From Actinomycetospora sp. NBRC 106378 (GTDB taxonomy: Bacteria; Actinomycetota; Actinomycetes; Mycobacteriales; Pseudonocardiaceae): a stretch of DNA of 64,000 nt. The translations under genes were made by a program, and so were the position numbers. Of this stretch, positions 60,346 through 64,000 are shown piece after piece. The stretch covers positions 558,001-622,000 of the forward strand of contig NZ_BSTT01000001.1 in assembly GCF_030269685.1 (NCBI RefSeq), in the 5' to 3' direction. The notes under the pieces are model-generated. The model made no database searches, was not told where the DNA came from, and worked only from the letters and a program-made list of their open reading frames with translations. Within the stretch, counting starts at the first letter, position 1. Each line of letters opens with the position of its first letter.

Positions 60346-60372
60346 ATACCCCGATTGTTTAGGGCACGTAAC
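60346..60372 (-). promoter_or_regulatory. SigB/SigF-type promoter of asnB
   Basis: Minus strand: GTTAC (60372-60368), 16-nt spacer, GGGTAT (60351-60346), a very good match to the actinobacterial SigB/SigF consensus (GNNTN-N14-16-GGGTAT/C). It lies 35 nt upstream of the asnB ATG, so asnB may respond to general or osmotic stress. Confidence 0.55.
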
Positions 60373-60389
60373 CAGATGTGACGGAGAGG

Positions 60390-61796
60390 TTAACCGGACA
60401 TCGGGAGCCGGATCTCGAAGGTCGTCCCGGCCGACGAGGTGTGCACGCGGATGTCGCCGTGGTGCTTGGAGACGACGATGCGCCACGAGATGTCCAGGCC
60501 GAGCCCGGTGCCCTCGCCGACGTCCTTCGTCGTGAAGAACGGCTCGAAGATGCGGGGCCGGATCTCGTCCGGGATGCCGGGGCCGGTGTCGGCGATCTCG
60601 ACGACGGCGGTGTCGGACTCCCGGCGGGTGCGGATCGTCAGCGTGCCCTCGCCCCCCATGGCCGAGCACGCGTTGTCGACGATGTTCGTCCACACCTGGT
60701 TGAGCTCCGCCGGGTAGCAGGGGACCTGCGGCAGGTCGGGATCGAACTCCTTGACCAGGGTGATCCCCTCGAGCTTGCGCGAGAGCATCGTGAGCGTGGA
60801 CTTCAGCAGCACGCGCAGATCGGAGGCCTGGAAGGGCGCCCGGTCGAGCTGCGAGTACTGCCGGGCCGCGTTGACCAGCGTGCCGATCCGGGCGGTCGCG
60901 TCGGTGATCTCGCCCATCAGCGTCTCGGTCTCGACGGCGTAGGCGATCCAGCGGACGGCCGCACCCAGCGTGCCGTCGGGCACCGTGCGCTCCACCTTGC
61001 CGAGCCACTCGACGTCGAGCCCGCCGGCCACGAGCACCGCCGCGAGGTCCCAGGCCCCGCCGACCTCCCGCTCGTCGAGCCAGTCGCCGAGCTCGTCCTC
61101 GGCGTCCGAGGTCTGCATGGCGGTCAGCTCGGGCGCGGTGGCGACGCCCAGCACCGCCTCCTCCTGGAGTTCCACGAGCTGCGCGACGACGGCGCCGTCG
61201 AGCTTCCCCGACGCGAGCATCGCGAGCTTGTGCCGCATCCCGGCGACCCGGTCGCGCAGCGACTCGGTGGCGCGGATGGCGGCGGCCGCGGGGTTGTTGA
61301 GCTCGTGGGTCAGGCCCGCCGACAACGAGCCGAGGGCGAGCAGCCGCTCCCGCTCCCCGATCGCGGTGTTCGACCGCTGCATCCCGACGGCGAGCCCCTC
61401 GACCAGGTGCATCGCCAGCGGGAACCAGGCGCGCAGCCGTGCGCCGAACTCCTTGGCGGGCAGCGCGAGGAACCGGGCGTCGGTGCAGGCGCGCAGGGTG
61501 TGCTTGTAGGCGAGGTGCTCGCCCTCGACGTAGGCCTCGGTGGCACCGCCGTAGGAGCCGGGCCGGCTGCTGCGGCTCACCTCGACCTCGTCGCCGCGCA
61601 CGTGCCGGATGACGGCGATCTCGCCGTCGCACAGCACCCAGAAGCAGCGGGCGGGGTCGCCCTCGCGGCACACGTCCTCGCCGGCCGCGACGTCGACGAC
61701 GTCGGCGTGCTCCGCGATCCAGGCCACCTGCTCCTCGTCGAGGGACTCGAAGAGGAAGAGCCGCTGCAGCGAGGCGGGCTCGAGTTCGGTTCTCAT
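60390..61796 (-). CDS. Histidine kinase with cyclic-nucleotide-binding-like sensor
   Basis: A 468-residue soluble kinase. The N-terminal cNMP-binding fold (about 5-125: [20 protein letters not shown]) is followed by HisKA with H164 in [12 protein letters not shown] and a HATPase domain ([48 protein letters not shown]). Coupled (ATGA) to the response-regulator flavoprotein upstream; the two form a sensory pair of unknown signal. Paired genes of this kind are common in actinobacteria. Confidence 0.88.
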   Translation of the reverse strand: MRTELEPASLQRLFLFESLDEEQVAWIAEHADVVDVAAGEDVCREGDPARCFWVLCDGEIAVIRHVRGDEVEVSRSSRPGSYGGATEAYVEGEHLAYKHTLRACTDARFLALPAKEFGARLRAWFPLAMHLVEGLAVGMQRSNTAIGERERLLALGSLSAGLTHELNNPAAAAIRATESLRDRVAGMRHKLAMLASGKLDGAVVAQLVELQEEAVLGVATAPELTAMQTSDAEDELGDWLDEREVGGAWDLAAVLVAGGLDVEWLGKVERTVPDGTLGAAVRWIAYAVETETLMGEITDATARIGTLVNAARQYSQLDRAPFQASDLRVLLKSTLTMLSRKLEGITLVKEFDPDLPQVPCYPAELNQVWTNIVDNACSAMGGEGTLTIRTRRESDTAVVEIADTGPGIPDEIRPRIFEPFFTTKDVGEGTGLGLDISWRIVVSKHHGDIRVHTSSAGTTFEIRLPMSG

Positions 61797-63445
61797 CGGT
61801 TCTCCAACCAGCGGTGCACCAGGCTCACCGCCATCGCGCCCTCGCCGACGGCGGAGGCCACGCGCTTCACCGACCCGCCCCGGACGTCGCCGACGGCGAA
61901 CACCCCGGGCAGGGAGGTCTCCAGGTGCAACGGCTCACGTCCGTCGCCTCTTCCCTCCCCGGCACGGGCCAGGTCGGGGCCGGTCAGCAGGAACCCGCGG
62001 TCGTCGCGTTCCAGCGTGCCGTCGAGCCAGTCGGTGCGCGGCCGGGCGCCGATGAAGACGAACAGCCACTGCGCGTCGACCACCTCCTCGGAGCCGTCGC
62101 GCCGGTCGCGCAGGGTCAGCTTCTCGAGGTGGCCGTCGCCCTCGGCGGCGACCACCTCGGTGCAGGTCCGCACCTCGATGTGCTCGACGCCCTCGATCTG
62201 CTCGATGAGGTAGTGCGACATCGAGGCGCCCAGCGACTGCCCGCGCACCAGCATCACGACGCGTCGGGCGTAGCGGGCGAAGTTCATCGCGGCCTGGCCG
62301 GCGGAGTTCGCGCCCCCGACGACGTAGACCGTCTCGTCGGTGCACGACGGCGCCTCGGTGGTCGCGGCGCCGTAGAACACGCCCTCCCCGGCGTAGGTCG
62401 TCAGGCCGGGCACGTCGTCGAGCGTGCGGTAGGAGACCCCGGTCGCGAGCACCACGGCGTGCGCGGCGATCTCGGACCCGTCGTCGAACGTGAGCACCCG
62501 GACGCCGCCGCGGATCCCGAGCCCGGTGACCGTCCTCGTCGTCAGGACCTCGACCCCGAACTTGACGGCCTGCCGGCGGGCCCGGTCGGTGAGCTGGGAG
62601 CCCGAGACCCCGTCGGGGAAGCCGAGGTAGTTCTCGATGCGGCTCGACGTGCCCGCCTGGCCGCCGGTCGCGAGCGACTCGACCAGGACGGTCCGCAGCC
62701 CCTCGGACCCGCCGTAGACCGCGGCGCCGAGCCCGCCCGGGCCGCCCCCGACGACCGCGAGGTCGTAGAGCTCGGCCGTGGCGTGGGTGGACAGGCCGAC
62801 CTGCTCGGCGACCTCGGCGTCGGTCGGCTCGACCAGCGCGCGCCCGTCGCCGGTGACCACCACCGGCAACCGCTCGGCGTCGCAGCCGGCCGCCTCGAGC
62901 AGCCGCGCGCCCTCGGGGTCGTCGGCGAGGTGGAACCGGAACGGCACCTGGTTGCGGGCGAGCAGGTCGCGCAGCTCGTAGGAGCGCGCCGACCAGCGGT
63001 GACCCACCACCCGCGTGTCGGTGGTCGGCCGGTCAGGAGCCCGTCGCCAGGCCTCGAGCAGCTGGTCGACGACGGGGTAGAGCTTCTCCTCGGGCGGGTC
63101 CCAGGGCTTGAGCAGGTAGTGGTCGAGGTCGACGACGTTGATCGCGGTGATCGCGGCATCGGTGTCGGCGTAGGCGGTGAGCAGCACCCGGCGGGCGCGC
63201 GGGAAGAGGTCCATGGCGCGCTCGAGGAACTCCACGCCGCTCATCCGCGGCATCCGCTGGTCGGCGAGGATCACCGCGACCTGCTCGCCGCGCAGGGCGA
63301 TCTCGCGCAGCGCCTCGAGGGCGGCCTCACCCGAGTCGGCCCGCACGATGCGGTGGTGCTCGCCGTACTCGCGGCGCAGGTCGCGGGCCACGGCGCGGGA
63401 GACGCCCGGGTCGTCGTCCACGGTGAGGATCACGGGGCGGGGCAC
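61793..63445 (-). CDS. Response-regulator / thioredoxin-reductase-like flavoprotein fusion
   Basis: A 550-residue protein. Receiver domain 1-130 with acidic pocket VDDD and phosphoacceptor Asp62 (ADQRMP); a glutaredoxin-like insert without Cys (about 145-215); then a TrxR-like FAD/NADPH domain (DLAVVGGGPGGLGAAVYGGS, 228-247; GGANSAGQAAMNF, 377-389; FAVGDVRGGSVKRVASAVGEG). The CxxC redox centre of thioredoxin reductase is absent: the position reads YGAATTEAPSC. A flavoprotein activity gated by phosphorylation is plausible; the acceptor is unknown. Confidence 0.9.
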   Translation of the reverse strand: MPRPVILTVDDDPGVSRAVARDLRREYGEHHRIVRADSGEAALEALREIALRGEQVAVILADQRMPRMSGVEFLERAMDLFPRARRVLLTAYADTDAAITAINVVDLDHYLLKPWDPPEEKLYPVVDQLLEAWRRAPDRPTTDTRVVGHRWSARSYELRDLLARNQVPFRFHLADDPEGARLLEAAGCDAERLPVVVTGDGRALVEPTDAEVAEQVGLSTHATAELYDLAVVGGGPGGLGAAVYGGSEGLRTVLVESLATGGQAGTSSRIENYLGFPDGVSGSQLTDRARRQAVKFGVEVLTTRTVTGLGIRGGVRVLTFDDGSEIAAHAVVLATGVSYRTLDDVPGLTTYAGEGVFYGAATTEAPSCTDETVYVVGGANSAGQAAMNFARYARRVVMLVRGQSLGASMSHYLIEQIEGVEHIEVRTCTEVVAAEGDGHLEKLTLRDRRDGSEEVVDAQWLFVFIGARPRTDWLDGTLERDDRGFLLTGPDLARAGEGRGDGREPLHLETSLPGVFAVGDVRGGSVKRVASAVGEGAMAVSLVHRWLENR

Positions 63446-63506
63446 GGACCCAGCCTAGGCTCGTCGTCGGGGACGGGCCCCCGCTCGACGGCGGCGGGAC
63501 CGGCGG

Positions 63507-64000
63507 TCAGTCCCAGCTCCAGCCGTCGTCGGCGAGGTCGACGCCGCCGCCCGAGGACCCGCCGGACACCTCGACGGTGTCCCGGATCGCCGCCAGCACG
63601 CTCAGCACGAACGCCGCGCCGGCCGGCGAGAGCTCCTCGGGGAGCCGCGCGCTCACCCGGTCCCGCGTGACGTCGGCCCTCCAGGCCCGGCCGAGGTCGT
63701 CGAGCAGGGTGCGACGCGGGGGGTGCCGCGCGACCCGGGTCCGCAGGCGGAGGAGCCGCCCGTCGACCTCGATCTCCCAGTCCTGCCACGGGCCCTCCCG
63801 GTGCGCCGACGCCGTCGCGACGACGTCCCGGCCGTCGAGCAGCTCGAACCGGTGCCCCTGCTGGTCGAGCCACCGGTCTCGGTCCCGGTCCCCGACGACG
63901 ACGGCGCGTCCCTCGCGCCGGTCCTTGCGGGACCGCCCGGGCCGCCTCCCGGGCCGCGTCACCGTGCCGGCGGGCCGGGCGTCGAACTCGAACGGGCGGT
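63507..64000 (-). CDS. Unknown protein, C-terminal part or whole (open to the right edge)
   Basis: From GTG 63962 the frame gives 151 residues (basic Arg-rich head, then RWLDQQGHRFELLDGRDVV and a beta-rich stretch that resembles a short scaffold domain). Upstream of that GTG the frame stays open to base 64000 and reads PFEFDARPAGT, so the true start may lie outside the window. No family recognised. It is 61 nt upstream of the flavoprotein gene, same strand. Confidence 0.55.
   Translation of the reverse strand, partial: RPFEFDARPAGTVTRPGRRPGRSRKDRREGRAVVVGDRDRDRWLDQQGHRFELLDGRDVVATASAHREGPWQDWEIEVDGRLLRLRTRVARHPPRRTLLDDLGRAWRADVTRDRVSARLPEELSPAGAAFVLSVLAAIRDTVEVSGGSSGGGVDLADDGWSWD

Noticed and set aside
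1-64000. tRNA, rRNA, transposase or prophage genes
   Set aside because: No recognisable structures, anticodon stems or motifs seen; inverted repeats found lack any associated transposase gene.

Overview
High-GC actinobacterial chromosome. Codon use is G/C at third positions throughout, and Shine-Dalgarno sites (GGAGG-like), GTG starts and 4-nt ATGA/GTGA overlaps are frequent. Mycothiol (mshA), HbhA-like, RegX3/SenX3 and actinobacterial heme genes are present. Gene order follows, largely collinear, the Mycobacterium tuberculosis block I know as about Rv0473-Rv0530. The accessory genes suggest a non-mycobacterial, Pseudonocardiales-like organism. The lineage is inference; no rRNA or tRNA gene is visible and no insertion sequence, phage gene or CRISPR array was found.

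Layout. (1) 1-6430, minus strand: a partial ParA/MinD-like gene, then the System II cytochrome c maturation operon hemL - phosphatase - tlpA - ccdA - resB - ccsB, nearly all overlapping by 1-4 nt. (2) 6431-17624: a repeat-bearing intergenic region with a DUF3761 gene, three small membrane proteins, then rex-hemA-hemC-hemD-hemB with a candidate Rex operator upstream, then a sulfite-oxidase-like membrane protein, two ferritin-like secreted/alpha-helical proteins and a glutaredoxin-like protein. (3) 17625-24738: an ECF sigma factor with a long Pro-rich N-terminus, a DUF5667 membrane partner, a SerB-like HAD hydrolase, a cluster of three structured repeats, an acyltransferase, an epimerase, the tiny ribosomal protein bS22 and an excisionase-type HTH protein. 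(4) 24786-31845: proC, a TIM-barrel isomerase, a YGSS-repeat membrane protein, ppx, regX3-senX3 and gpmA. (5) 31956-34653: a small operon that stands out: a 129-residue Gly/Ala/Asp protein built of five His-anchored repeats, a JmjC/cupin-4 Fe(II)/2-oxoglutarate oxygenase and a thioredoxin-fold [2Fe-2S] sucrase/ferredoxin-like protein. I regard this as the best candidate for an undescribed peptide-modification system. (6) 34617-46294: accessory genes (acyltransferase-3, TatA, stress proteins, a MerR-PP2C fusion, a DMT-like exporter, a pentapeptide protein, LysR/LLM, ArsR/VOC and other small enzymes). (7) 46417-64000: acyl-CoA synthetase, mshA, murB, pirin, YbaK, HbhA with its HTH regulator, a crcB pair, DUF445, asnB with a SigB/F-type promoter, and a histidine kinase / response-regulator-flavoenzyme pair.

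How the genes work together. Regions 1 and 2 couple heme synthesis, its redox control (Rex) and cytochrome c assembly. Regions 3 and 4 hold developmental/stress sigma signalling, envelope lipid functions and phosphate sensing (RegX3/SenX3, polyphosphate, phosphoglycerate mutase). Scattered through the intergenic spaces are several families of palindromes, including a 55-bp element (two 25-nt arms, 5-nt loop) present in full or damaged form at five places. Some act at positions expected of terminators, but one lies between divergent genes, so they look like dispersed REP-like elements.
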